Shown here: positions 9,678-18,300 of the stretch, piece after piece | How the letters are laid out: each line of letters starts with the position of its first letter | Numbering within the stretch: position 1 is the first letter of the stretch | NCBI GenBank assembly: GCA_966250335.1 | Contig: CBINGZ010000029.1 | Location: forward strand, 1-64,000 | DNA from: OLB7 sp966250335 | GTDB taxonomy: Bacteria > Bacteroidota > Ignavibacteria > OLB7 | Reading direction: 5' to 3' | Length of the DNA: 64,000 bases | Made by a program: the position numbers and the translations under genes | The notes under the pieces: generated by a model | Told to the model about the DNA's origin: nothing | What the model saw: the letters and a program-made list of their open reading frames with translations, nothing else | The model's database searches: none

Positions 9678-11075
9678 ATGAGAATCAGCAGCAGTCTAGT
9701 CGTGGTCTGCGCCCTGCTTGCCGGGGTGCTTGGGGGATGTCTTCCCAGAACGGGAAGCTACGGAGAGCCGGTCGCAGCCACCGATGCGGTCCCTCCGCCG
9801 GGGTATTCACCGATCTATCTCACCCGGATCGCCCCGGTTCCGGCGACTCCGGCGTCGATCACCGATCCGGCCGTGCAGATCAGCCGCATCGAGGCGTACG
9901 AGCCGAACAAGGTTCGTGCGCTGGTGCAGTTCGTCGACTCGGCCGGCACCTACTACACGGGGGCAGTCAACGGGAAATGGCGTTCCTACTGGTGCGGGGT
10001 GGAGGATGAGTTCGAGGGGAAGGTCCGCCCCGTCAAGAACTACACGCTCCGCGAGGTGACCGAAAACGATCGCGAGGCCCATGCCGTGGCGCTGGTCATG
10101 GACAACAGCGGCTCGATGGGGGATGCCCGCGCCCTTGCCGCGCAGGAGGGGGCGACCGACTTCATCAGGATGAAGAAGGATGAGGACGCGGTCGGCCTGA
10201 TACGCTACGACCACCACGTCGAGGTCGAATCCCCCCTTACCACCGGTCGCTCCGATCTTCTTGCCCGCCTGAAAGTGAACGGTCTGACCGGCTTCGGCGG
10301 CGGAACCGCGATCGCCAACGGCATAGCGGCCGGCATCGACCAGCTTCTCCCCGCCCTCGGGTTCCGTCGCAAGGCGATCATCGTCTTCACCGACGGACAG
10401 GACAACAGCTCGACGATCGACAAGGAGGAGGTGATCAACCGGGCGCGCAAGGCGGGGATCATCGTCTGCGCCGTCGATTTCGGGGAAGGGGTGAGCTCGG
10501 GATATCTGGAGGAGATCGCCGTCAGGACCGGCGGGATCTACTATCAGATCTATCGCACCTCGGAGTTCGGGCAGATCTTCGAGGATGTCTACCGGCGGCT
10601 CAGGAACTACTACGTGCTGGAGTACAACCCGCTCGATTACGGCGTCCACAAGATCTATCTGAAGCTCTGTCTGGGGACCGATACCGTGAGCACGGTGGCC
10701 GCCTACGACAACACCCCCGATATCGGCGCCATCGCCCTGCTGAACGTTCAGTTCGATGTGAACAAATCCGATATAAAGCCCGCCTCGATGGCCTCCGTCG
10801 ACAACGTCTTCGGGCTCATGAAGGCGTACCCCGGCATCAGGATCGAGCTGCGCGGCCACACCGATTCCACCAACAGCACGGGTGACCCCGACTACAACGT
10901 GAAGCTCTCCCAGCGCCGCGCCGACGCCGTCAAGGATAATCTCGTAAAGCGTGGTATCGCCGGCGACAGGATCAAGGCGATCGGGTTCGGCGAGCGCCAG
11001 CCGATCGCCGACAACAAGACCGAGGAAGGCCGCGCCGCAAACAGACGGACGGAGTTCGTGATCGTGGCGCGGTAG
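9678..11075 (+). CDS. OmpA-family lipoprotein with VWA domain
   Basis: The ATG at 9678 opens a lipoprotein signal peptide with lipobox GVLGGC, giving 465 residues; upstream in-frame starts would bury it. After a linker, residues about 135-320 form a von Willebrand A domain with a MIDAS motif (DNSGSMGDA) and FTDGQDNSS. The C-terminal 115 residues are an OmpA peptidoglycan-binding domain (VQFDVNKSDIKP, then RGHTDSTNS, LSQRRADAV and GFGERQP). The product is probably an outer-membrane lipoprotein that grips the cell wall through OmpA while the metal-dependent VWA domain binds a protein partner. The gene is convergent with the uracil-DNA glycosylase gene. Confidence 0.93.
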   Translation: MRISSSLVVVCALLAGVLGGCLPRTGSYGEPVAATDAVPPPGYSPIYLTRIAPVPATPASITDPAVQISRIEAYEPNKVRALVQFVDSAGTYYTGAVNGKWRSYWCGVEDEFEGKVRPVKNYTLREVTENDREAHAVALVMDNSGSMGDARALAAQEGATDFIRMKKDEDAVGLIRYDHHVEVESPLTTGRSDLLARLKVNGLTGFGGGTAIANGIAAGIDQLLPALGFRRKAIIVFTDGQDNSSTIDKEEVINRARKAGIIVCAVDFGEGVSSGYLEEIAVRTGGIYYQIYRTSEFGQIFEDVYRRLRNYYVLEYNPLDYGVHKIYLKLCLGTDTVSTVAAYDNTPDIGAIALLNVQFDVNKSDIKPASMASVDNVFGLMKAYPGIRIELRGHTDSTNSTGDPDYNVKLSQRRADAVKDNLVKRGIAGDRIKAIGFGERQPIADNKTEEGRAANRRTEFVIVAR

Positions 11076-11111
11076 AAACCGTATCGTGAAGGGAGCCGTA
11101 TCCGCGAAGCG

Positions 11112-11807
11112 TTATCTCGTATCGGAGAGATTCGGGATGCACCAGTCGATCGGCTCCCCGGCGCCGCTCTTCATCAGCTCACCGTTGATGGCCGAGAAGG
11201 GCCTGCTTCCGAAGAACCCCCTGCGGGCCGAGAGGGGGGAGGGATGCGCCGACTGTACCACCGCATGCCTGCTTGTGTCGATCAGCGCCAGCTTGGCGGC
11301 CGCGTGAGCGCCCCAGAGGACGAAGACCACACGCTCCTCCTTCGCGTTGACCAGCCTGATGATCGCGTCGGTGAACCGTTCCCACCCCTTTCCTCTGTGC
11401 GAACCTGCTTCGTGCGCCCTGACCGTCAGCACGGTGTTGAGCATCAGCATCCCCTGGCGCGCCCAGGGGACCAGATACCCGTTGTCTGGAACGGGGCATC
11501 CCAGGTCCTCCCGCAGTTCCTTGAAGATGTTGACCAGCGACCGCGGAAGGCGTACGCCGGGCCGCACGGAGAAGCAGAGCCCGTGCGCCTGGTTCTCGTC
11601 GTGATAGGGATCCTGTCCCAGCAGGAGGACTCGTGTGTCGTTATACGATGTGTGTCGGAGAGCCTCGTAGACCTCCGCTTCCGGCGGATAGACGGTCGTG
11701 CGCGCGCGCTCCGCCGCGACGAACTCCTGCAGGGCTTCGTAGTAGGGCTGGCGGGTCTCGTCGGCAAGGAGCCGTTTCCACGACCCGGGGATGGGGGGAC
11801 CGATCAT
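11112..11807 (-). CDS. ung: Uracil-DNA glycosylase, family 1
   Basis: A 231-residue enzyme, normal for the family. It removes uracil from DNA, starting base-excision repair in the cytoplasm. Family 1 hallmarks are all visible: the water-activating loop GQDPYH (residues 64-69, with Asp66 the expected catalytic acid), the uracil-contact segment MLNTVLTV (122-129) and the DNA-intercalation loop HPSPLS (188-193), followed by GFFGSRPFS. It appears complete, with no missing catalytic residue. It sits alone between convergent and same-strand neighbours with no clear operon partner. Confidence 0.97.
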   Translation of the reverse strand: MIGPPIPGSWKRLLADETRQPYYEALQEFVAAERARTTVYPPEAEVYEALRHTSYNDTRVLLLGQDPYHDENQAHGLCFSVRPGVRLPRSLVNIFKELREDLGCPVPDNGYLVPWARQGMLMLNTVLTVRAHEAGSHRGKGWERFTDAIIRLVNAKEERVVFVLWGAHAAAKLALIDTSRHAVVQSAHPSPLSARRGFFGSRPFSAINGELMKSGAGEPIDWCIPNLSDTR

Positions 11808-11923
11808 CCGTTCAATCGTTTATCGATATTGTGAAGGGGACGACGCAGCATGACCGTCGGAACATCGCTCCGACGATCGGCGTTCCCTCCACCTTCATGC
11901 CGGAAGGGAGCTTTCCGGGCGCC

Positions 11924-12481
11924 TCACAGATGATCGGGAATGAAGCCGTCGGTCCTCAGCAGGCCGTACAGCTCGATGTTCTCCAGAACGTCGTTCCGCA
12001 TCACATGCTCGCGCATCCTTCCTTCATACTTCATTCCCACCTTCTGCAGGACGCGGCCCGCCGCGATATTGCGGCCGTAATGGCTGGTGTGGATACGATG
12101 CATCCCCAGCGTCTGGAAGGCGAAATGTATCACCTCGCGAACCGCCTCGCTGCAGTATCCCAGGTTCCAGTATTCACGTCCTATCCAGAAATCGAGTTCG
12201 GCGCGGTTGTCATGACGCAGGATGATGAGGCTGTTCGCTCCGATCAGATGCGTCGTCTCTTTGAGAAGGATTGCAAAATGGACCGCCTCCCCGCGGTCGT
12301 AGTTCTCCCTGTGCGATCCGATCCATCGTTCCGCAGCCCCCTCCGGGTAGGGGTGAGGGATATGGTGCGTTCCTTCCGCCACTTCACTGTTACCGGCAAG
12401 TCGTTGAACCTGGGACGCGTCGTCCCGATTGAACGGGCGTAACAGCAGACGATCGGTTTCAAGGGTCGGCTGCTCTTTCAT
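11924..12481 (-). CDS. GNAT N-acetyltransferase (RimJ/RimL-like)
   Basis: The start at 12481 (MKEQPTLETDRLLLRPF) matches the usual N-terminus of RimJ/RimL-type acetyltransferases and gives 185 residues; a longer frame upstream has no family similarity. The fold includes LETDRLLLRPFNRDDA, LDFWIGREYWNLGYCSEAV (the acetyl-CoA binding region) and GRVLQKVGMKYEGRMRE. It would transfer acetyl from acetyl-CoA to an amine, possibly a protein N-terminus or small molecule; the acceptor is unknown. A possible minus-strand promoter box lies about 78 bases upstream. Confidence 0.88.
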   Translation of the reverse strand: MKEQPTLETDRLLLRPFNRDDASQVQRLAGNSEVAEGTHHIPHPYPEGAAERWIGSHRENYDRGEAVHFAILLKETTHLIGANSLIILRHDNRAELDFWIGREYWNLGYCSEAVREVIHFAFQTLGMHRIHTSHYGRNIAAGRVLQKVGMKYEGRMREHVMRNDVLENIELYGLLRTDGFIPDHL

Positions 12482-12558
12482 AGCGGGATATGTTTGGGCC
12501 GGAGCACACGGCAACATGGCACATGCTGAGGGGGCGTGCGTACCGGGCAAGTCATGGA

Positions 12559-12566
12559 CAAATATA
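12559..12566 (-). promoter_or_regulatory. Possible -7 promoter box TATATTTG for the GNAT gene
   Basis: On the minus strand this reads TATATTTG, an exact match to the Bacteroidota -7 consensus TAnnTTTG, 78 bases before the acetyltransferase start. No clear -33 TTG is present. Confidence 0.4.
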
Positions 12567-12598
12567 CGCGTATCGCTTCGCGATGCGAAGAACCTCCG

Positions 12599-13030
12599 TT
12601 ATTTTTTTCCGACGATCCGGCGTTTCAACCGCTCGAACGCGAGAAACGCCCCGCCGATGCCGTGGGGACCGTACGGGACGAAGGCCCGAAGCTCCGCTAT
12701 GAGCCCGTCCCTGATATCGATGACGAAGAGTTGCGGAAACTCCAGCCTGAAGCCGCCGCGTACCGTGTGGGATGTGGCCGTCTGCACGACGACCGACTGC
12801 TCCTCCTCCGTATGGAAGATCCGCTCGATGGTGAATCCCATTGTCTCCAGGCTCGCGAACCCCCAGCGCAATCCCTCGGCGATCTCCTTCCTGCCCGTCA
12901 TATGCGGTTTCGGGTAGTGCGGGTCGAACATCCGGGCGTCGTCGGCGATGAACGAGAGGATGGTCTCCAGATCCTTCCTCTGAACAGCGTCGAAGAGACG
13001 TTCGATAATATCGTGAAGCGCTCTATCCAT
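12599..13030 (-). CDS. NTF2-like / SnoaL-type nuclear transport factor fold protein
   Basis: A 143-residue cytoplasmic protein with no signal peptide. The helical start (DIIERLFDAVQRKDLETI), the phrase FIADDARMFDPHYP and the curved sheet (FTIERIFHTEEE, then QLFVIDIRDGLIAELRAFV) fit the NTF2-like/SnoaL cone-shaped fold used by isomerases, small hydrolases and many stress proteins. The exact substrate cannot be assigned. It stands about 117 bases upstream of the GNAT gene on the same strand and may share regulation. Confidence 0.75.
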   Translation of the reverse strand: MDRALHDIIERLFDAVQRKDLETILSFIADDARMFDPHYPKPHMTGRKEIAEGLRWGFASLETMGFTIERIFHTEEEQSVVVQTATSHTVRGGFRLEFPQLFVIDIRDGLIAELRAFVPYGPHGIGGAFLAFERLKRRIVGKK

Positions 13031-13193
13031 TGTTGATGCCGCCTTATATTCAGCGAGCCGGTCGAAGACCGGAATGTACGACGAAAGATGATCCGAACAA
13101 GAGGCGCCGTTGTATGCGATCCCGATAGATCGGGGATGCGCGCGGCGACGGTATCGGGTCGGGACCTTCTTCTATCCGCCGGGTGTCGCAGGT

Positions 13194-13973
13194 ATGGAAT
13201 CCGCACGAACCATCGATGAAGTCATTGTCCGTCTGGACGATGTGATCGCCGCAGCTCGTCGTGACCGGAGCCGTCTCGGCTATTTCGCCGTGCTCTACCG
13301 GAACGTGACGGCCGGTGTAAAGCAGGGGATTATCGAAGAACGCTTCCAGGACGGAGCCCGCATGGAGCGGCTCGATGTGATCTTTGCGAACAGATACCTG
13401 CATGCCCTGGATGCCTACAGGCGCGGGGAGCGGACCAGCGGCTGCTGGGTCGCGGCGTTCAGGGCCGCCGAAAGCCGACGGCCGCTGATCCTGCAACACC
13501 TCCTCCTCGGCATCAGTGCCCATATCAATCTCGACCTGGGAATCGCCGCCGCGGAGACGTCGCCGGGAGCGGAGCTTGCGGGACTGAAAAACGATTTCGA
13601 TCAGATCAACAGGTTCCTGGGAGCGATGCTCGACGACGTGCAGGAGAGGATCGCCGCCGTCTCCCCCTGGATGGGAATCCTCGATCGACTCGGGATGCGG
13701 AGCGACGAGGAGATCTGCACCTTCTGCCTGGAACGTTCCCGCGACGTCGCATGGATGACCGCGACCCGGCTGGCGGGAGTGCGGCGCGAGCAGCTTCCGG
13801 GGGAGATCGAGAAGGTCGACGGAATCGTCTCCGCGCTCGCCGGCCCGATCCGGAGCCCCGGCCTGCTGCTGGCGCCGTTCCTGCTGCTCGTCCGTCTGCG
13901 GGAGAGCGGTGATGTGACACGGGTGATCGACGCGCTGGAGTATCCCGCGCACGCGAAGGCGAGGGCCGCATGA
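13194..13973 (+). CDS. DUF5995 family protein
   Basis: The ATG at 13194 is chosen because family-like sequence begins right after it; an earlier in-frame start at 13110 adds only a basic, low-quality stretch. The 259-residue product matches DUF5995: FAVLYRNVTAGVKQGI, then MERLDVIFANRYLHALDAY, SRRPLILQHLLLGISAHI and NLDLGIAAAE. The His and Asp residues in QHLLLGISAHINLDLG suggest a helical metal-binding or hydrolase-like bundle, but no activity is established to my knowledge. Its stop overlaps the next start as ATGA, so it is translationally coupled to the ppGpp-hydrolase-like gene. Confidence 0.82.
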   Translation: MESARTIDEVIVRLDDVIAAARRDRSRLGYFAVLYRNVTAGVKQGIIEERFQDGARMERLDVIFANRYLHALDAYRRGERTSGCWVAAFRAAESRRPLILQHLLLGISAHINLDLGIAAAETSPGAELAGLKNDFDQINRFLGAMLDDVQERIAAVSPWMGILDRLGMRSDEEICTFCLERSRDVAWMTATRLAGVRREQLPGEIEKVDGIVSALAGPIRSPGLLLAPFLLLVRLRESGDVTRVIDALEYPAHAKARAA

Positions 13974-14527
13974 ACGACGATCGTGATTCGGCCCGGCTCC
14001 TCGCCGCGATCCGCTTCGCCGCCGACAGACACCGCGATCAGCGGCGCAAGGGGACGGGCGCGGTCCCTTATATCAATCATGTGATCGAGGTCGCGGAGGT
14101 TCTGGCACGAGTGGGGAAGGTGACCGACGTCGCGGTTCTGCAGGCCGCGGTGCTGCACGACACGATAGAAGACACGGGGACGACAGGCGAGGAGATCGAG
14201 GCCGCGTTCGGCGTGGAAGTGCGGAGAATGGTGGAGGAGGTGACCGACGACAGGAGCCTGCCGAAGGAAGGGCGGAAGAGGCTCCAGATCGAGCGCGCCC
14301 CGACCCTCAGCGCGAACGGACGACTGATCAGGATCGCCGACAAGATCTGCAATCTTTACGATGTGATCCACATGCCGCCCCCCGACTGGCCGTACGAGCG
14401 ACAACTCGCCTACCTGGAGTGGACCCGGTCGGTCGTGGCCGGCTGCAGAGGCTGCAACGCGGAGCTCGAACGATATTACGACCAGGTGCTTGCGGAAGGC
14501 GTGAAGGCGCTCCGGACGCGCAGGTGA
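13970..14527 (+). CDS. HD-domain small alarmone hydrolase (MESH1/SpoT-hydrolase-like)
   Basis: This 185-residue protein is a stand-alone version of the SpoT hydrolase domain. Expected Mn2+ ligands are present: His37 in YINH, His63 and Asp64 in VLHDTIED, and Asp124 in RIADKICNL. The length matches small alarmone hydrolases such as MESH1 (about 180 residues), with no synthetase, TGS or ACT domain. It is predicted to hydrolyse (p)ppGpp to GDP or GTP plus pyrophosphate; MESH1 homologues may also act on NADPH. It overlaps the DUF5995 gene by four bases, so the pair should be made together. Confidence 0.87.
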   Translation: MNDDRDSARLLAAIRFAADRHRDQRRKGTGAVPYINHVIEVAEVLARVGKVTDVAVLQAAVLHDTIEDTGTTGEEIEAAFGVEVRRMVEEVTDDRSLPKEGRKRLQIERAPTLSANGRLIRIADKICNLYDVIHMPPPDWPYERQLAYLEWTRSVVAGCRGCNAELERYYDQVLAEGVKALRTRR

Positions 14528-14548
14528 CCCTCTTCAGCTCAGTAGACG

Positions 14549-15088
14549 CTAAGGCGCCGTCCCCCCTTCCCCGCTCTCCTGAATGGAGCGCAGCACCGTG
14601 TTGAGAAGGTAATCGTACGCAAGCTTCCACTCCCCCTCCTCCCTCACGAAGAGAAACGGCTGCCAGGCTCCCGGTCCGACCTCGACGTCGACCATGGCGC
14701 TGTCTCCTCTGATGAACTCGTTCCGCATGGCGGGAGTCGGTCCTTCGGCCATGGTGGTCATATCGCGACTGATCGACTCGTTGAGCGACAGGCTGTCCAG
14801 CGCCGCGATCTCCTCCATCATCGTGATCGAGCTCTTCGTCATCAGCCGTTTGTAGGTCGCCACGTCACGCTTCCTCCCCGCCTCGAAGATCCTGGCAAGC
14901 GCTCCCGAAGGGGAGCTGGAGTCGACGGCCGTTGTCGGCATGGCGTCCGGCGCCGGGAGGGCGGGCGCCGCGGTCGATGTATCGGAACCGTGCGGGGGCT
15001 TCTCCCCTTCTGAACCGCATGCGCCCAGCAGGAGGATCAGCGGAAGGATACGGAGCGGAGTGTCCGGGAGAAGAGTTCGAATGTTCAT
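14549..15088 (-). CDS. Lipoprotein with probable NTF2/DUF4878-like domain
   Basis: The start at 15088 opens a lipoprotein signal peptide with lipobox LLLGAC near residue 24, giving 179 residues. A longer in-frame start at 15163 would displace the signal. After a Ser/Thr/Pro/Ala-rich linker, the segment from ARIFEAGRKRDVATYKRLM to the end (LFVREEGEWKLAYDYLL) looks like the small NTF2/DUF4878-type fold found in many lipoproteins. It is divergent from the alpha-2-macroglobulin gene. Binding partner and function are not known. Confidence 0.68.
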   Translation of the reverse strand: MNIRTLLPDTPLRILPLILLLGACGSEGEKPPHGSDTSTAAPALPAPDAMPTTAVDSSSPSGALARIFEAGRKRDVATYKRLMTKSSITMMEEIAALDSLSLNESISRDMTTMAEGPTPAMRNEFIRGDSAMVDVEVGPGAWQPFLFVREEGEWKLAYDYLLNTVLRSIQESGEGGTAP

Positions 15089-15325
15089 GAAGGCCGTGTC
15101 CGTTGTTCTCGACGTCGCGCCATGGCGCGTGTTTGTGTCCGGTATCGTTCGTCGCGGGTGCAATGTACCGGTTGGCGGTCAATAACGGGCGGCCCGACTT
15201 CTCCGGCCGATGTGTCGATCGGCCTGCTCCGCATGTCACAAGGAATCCGTTCAGCGTCTGTCCCACGGTTCCGCTCCGATGCGGAACGCCCGATATATCG
15301 CGAACCGGATGACCGTGGAGACGCC

Positions 15326-18300
15326 GTGAACTCTTTCTCGATCCTCAAGCTGCTGCCGATTCTTGCCGTCGTCGTCACGTCGATCGCATCGATGACGTTC
15401 CATCGCGACGAACAGCCCGTCGTGAACCTGGGGTCGCCGACGATCTTCTATCCGGGCGAGGAGATCAGACTCAACGTGGAGGCGTACAGCGACCTGCCGA
15501 CCGATCTGCCGCTGCTCATCTATCGTGTTGTCGATCCGATAGGGTTTTTCGCGGCGCAGAAGGATCGCCATGATCCCGGAGTCGAAGTCAGCCCGAACGG
15601 GGATTCCGTGGCCGGATTCTCTCTCAGGGACCCTTCCCTCTTTCATCGGCTCCATGTGGGGACGAAACTCGCCATCCCGAAGAATATGATGGAGTGGAAG
15701 GAGGTGAAGCTTCCCGCGATGACCTCCGGCGTCTACCTCATCACCGCGCCGACCGCGCGCCCCGTGTCGACCACCCTCGTGATCGTCAGCAGGCTGGGAG
15801 TCGTCGTCAAGCAGTCGCCGACCGATGCCCTCGCCTTCGTCGTCGACAGACGGACGGGAGAACGGGTGGAAGGGGCCGCCGTTCACTTCATGTCGTCGAA
15901 GCGGGGAGAGAAGGGGGCGGAGACGAAGACGCTCAGGGCCGTGACCGGTTCCGACGGAGTCGCGCACGTATCGTTCAGCGATGAGAATGGAGAAGTATCG
16001 CATCGCAGGCAGGATACCGCCGTCATCTATGGGATGAGAGGGAATGATTTCGTGATCGCCGACTGTGCCTTCCCGCACTTCATGTCGGGCGGGAACCGCG
16101 TCTACCTGCATACCGATCGATCGGTCTATCGTCCGTCGCAGAGGGTGCATTACAGGGGGATCCTCCGCGAGATGTCGCGGAACGGCGTCCCCGGCCTTCC
16201 CTCCACCGATTCGGTGGATGTGACGGTCACCGACTCGCGCGGCTCAACGGTTTGGAACGAGCGCCTTCCCCTCTCCGATCTCGGCACGTTCCAGGGAGAG
16301 TTCCTTCTGGGAGAGGAACCGCCGCTCGGGAGCTATACGATGACCACGTCGTACGATATGGGCCCCGGTGCGACGTTCCAGGTGGAGGAATACAAGAAGC
16401 CCGAGTACGAGGTAACCGTCCGCCCCGACAGAAAGGAGTACAGTCGCGGCGACACCCTCAAAGCGGTGATCTCCGCCTCCTACTATTTCGGCGCTCCCGT
16501 CGCCGGGGGAAATCTGCGCTATACGGTCCGGCGGAACAGGCTGGAGCCCGACGCCGTGCTGAACGGAGCATGGGCCCACCTGCGTGAAGCGGAGGAGCCG
16601 GCCGCCGACCCCGGCCAGATCGTGAGCGAGGGGAGCGGTACCCTCTCCTCCGACGGCTCGTTCGATATGGAGTATCTCCCCCCCGCCGACGATGCGGACT
16701 ATACCTATACGATCACCGCCGCCGTCGTCGACGCGTCGCGCCGGTCGATCGCCGGGACGGCGTCGGTACGGTTCACTCGCGCCTCGATCTATCTTCTACA
16801 TCGCCCCGAGAAGTATATCTATCGTGTCGGAGAGAAGGTGAAGGTCGATGTGGAGACCTATTCCCACTCCGGGGATAAAAGGATCCCCCTCCCCTACCGG
16901 ATACTCGTCCGGCGGATATTGTGGGAGCAGGAGGGGCGCGGCGCGCGACGGGAGACGACGATCCTGGAGGGGCGCGGCGCGCGACGGGAGACGACGATCC
17001 TGACCGACTCCGCGACGACGGGAGCCGACGGGTCCGGCAGCATCAGCTTCACGACCGACGGGCCGGGCTATCTGGAGATCGAGATCGCCGCGCGCGACGA
17101 GCGTGGGAACATCGTGAAGGCGGCGTCGCAGATCACCGTCGCCGACGGGACGCCGGCCCAGGAGTCGGTCACCCCCGGCCTCGCGCGGCTGATGCCGGAC
17201 CGCGAGATCTACAGACCGGGAGATATCGTGACCGCCCTTGTGGTCCTCCCCGCCGGAGGGAAGGATCTTCTTCTTACGGCAGAGGGAAGAGCGATCGGGA
17301 AATATCGTGTCGAGAAACTCGGCGGTCGCTCCGCGATCGTCAGAATGGAGGTCGGGGAGGCCGATGCGCCCAACATCAATCTCGTCGCCACGACGTTCGC
17401 CGGCGATCAGGTCTACTCGGCGACCGCTTCGGTGATCGTGGCGCCGGCCGACAAGGAGATCACCCTTGAGGTCGAGACCGACAGGAAGGAGTATCGGCCC
17501 GGCGACAGCGGCATGGTGACGGTGCGGGCGCTCGACAAGGGACGGGAGCCGATGAAGAACGTCGATCTCGCTCTCTCGATCGTCGACGAGGCGATCTTCG
17601 CGATCCGCCCCGACCGAACTCCCGCGATCACTTCCTTCTTCTACAGATTCCGGCCGGTGACCGTCACAACATCGCACTCGGCCGCATTTCGATTTGCTCC
17701 GCGGTACAGCCCTGTACGCTATCGGGTTGCCACGATAACAAGCACGGGGGATGGCGTTTTTCTGGAGAGCGCGACTCTCGCGTCGGCATTCATCGACAAT
17801 TCCGTCACGTCGTTCGACATCGGACAGGACGCCGGCCGTGAGCCGGGCATCGATATGCCGACGGTCGTGGAGCCGACATTACGGAAGGACTTCCGGGATC
17901 TGATGTTCTGGGCTCCGTCGGTACGCACAGGCTCCGACGGCCGGGCCCGTATCCCCGTGAAATTCCCCGACAATCTGACGACATGGAGGATCACGGCCCG
18001 CGGCGTCAACGCGGAGACGGCCGTCGGCGAGGCGCGGGCGCAGGTCGTATCGCGTAAGGATCTTCTCGTCCGCATGGAGATCCCGCGGTTCGTCATCGAA
18101 GGGGACTCGCTGCTGGTGGCGACCACCGTCCACAACTATCTGTCGACCGAAAAGCGCGTCAGGGTCGAGCTTCTGACGGAAGGGCTCAGCGTATCGCAAA
18201 CCGAGCAGACGATCCTCCTCCCCGCCGACGGCGAGGGCCGGATCGACTGGCCCGTCACGGTCGGGAAGCAGGGGGCCGCCCTGCTGACGGTCCGGGCATT

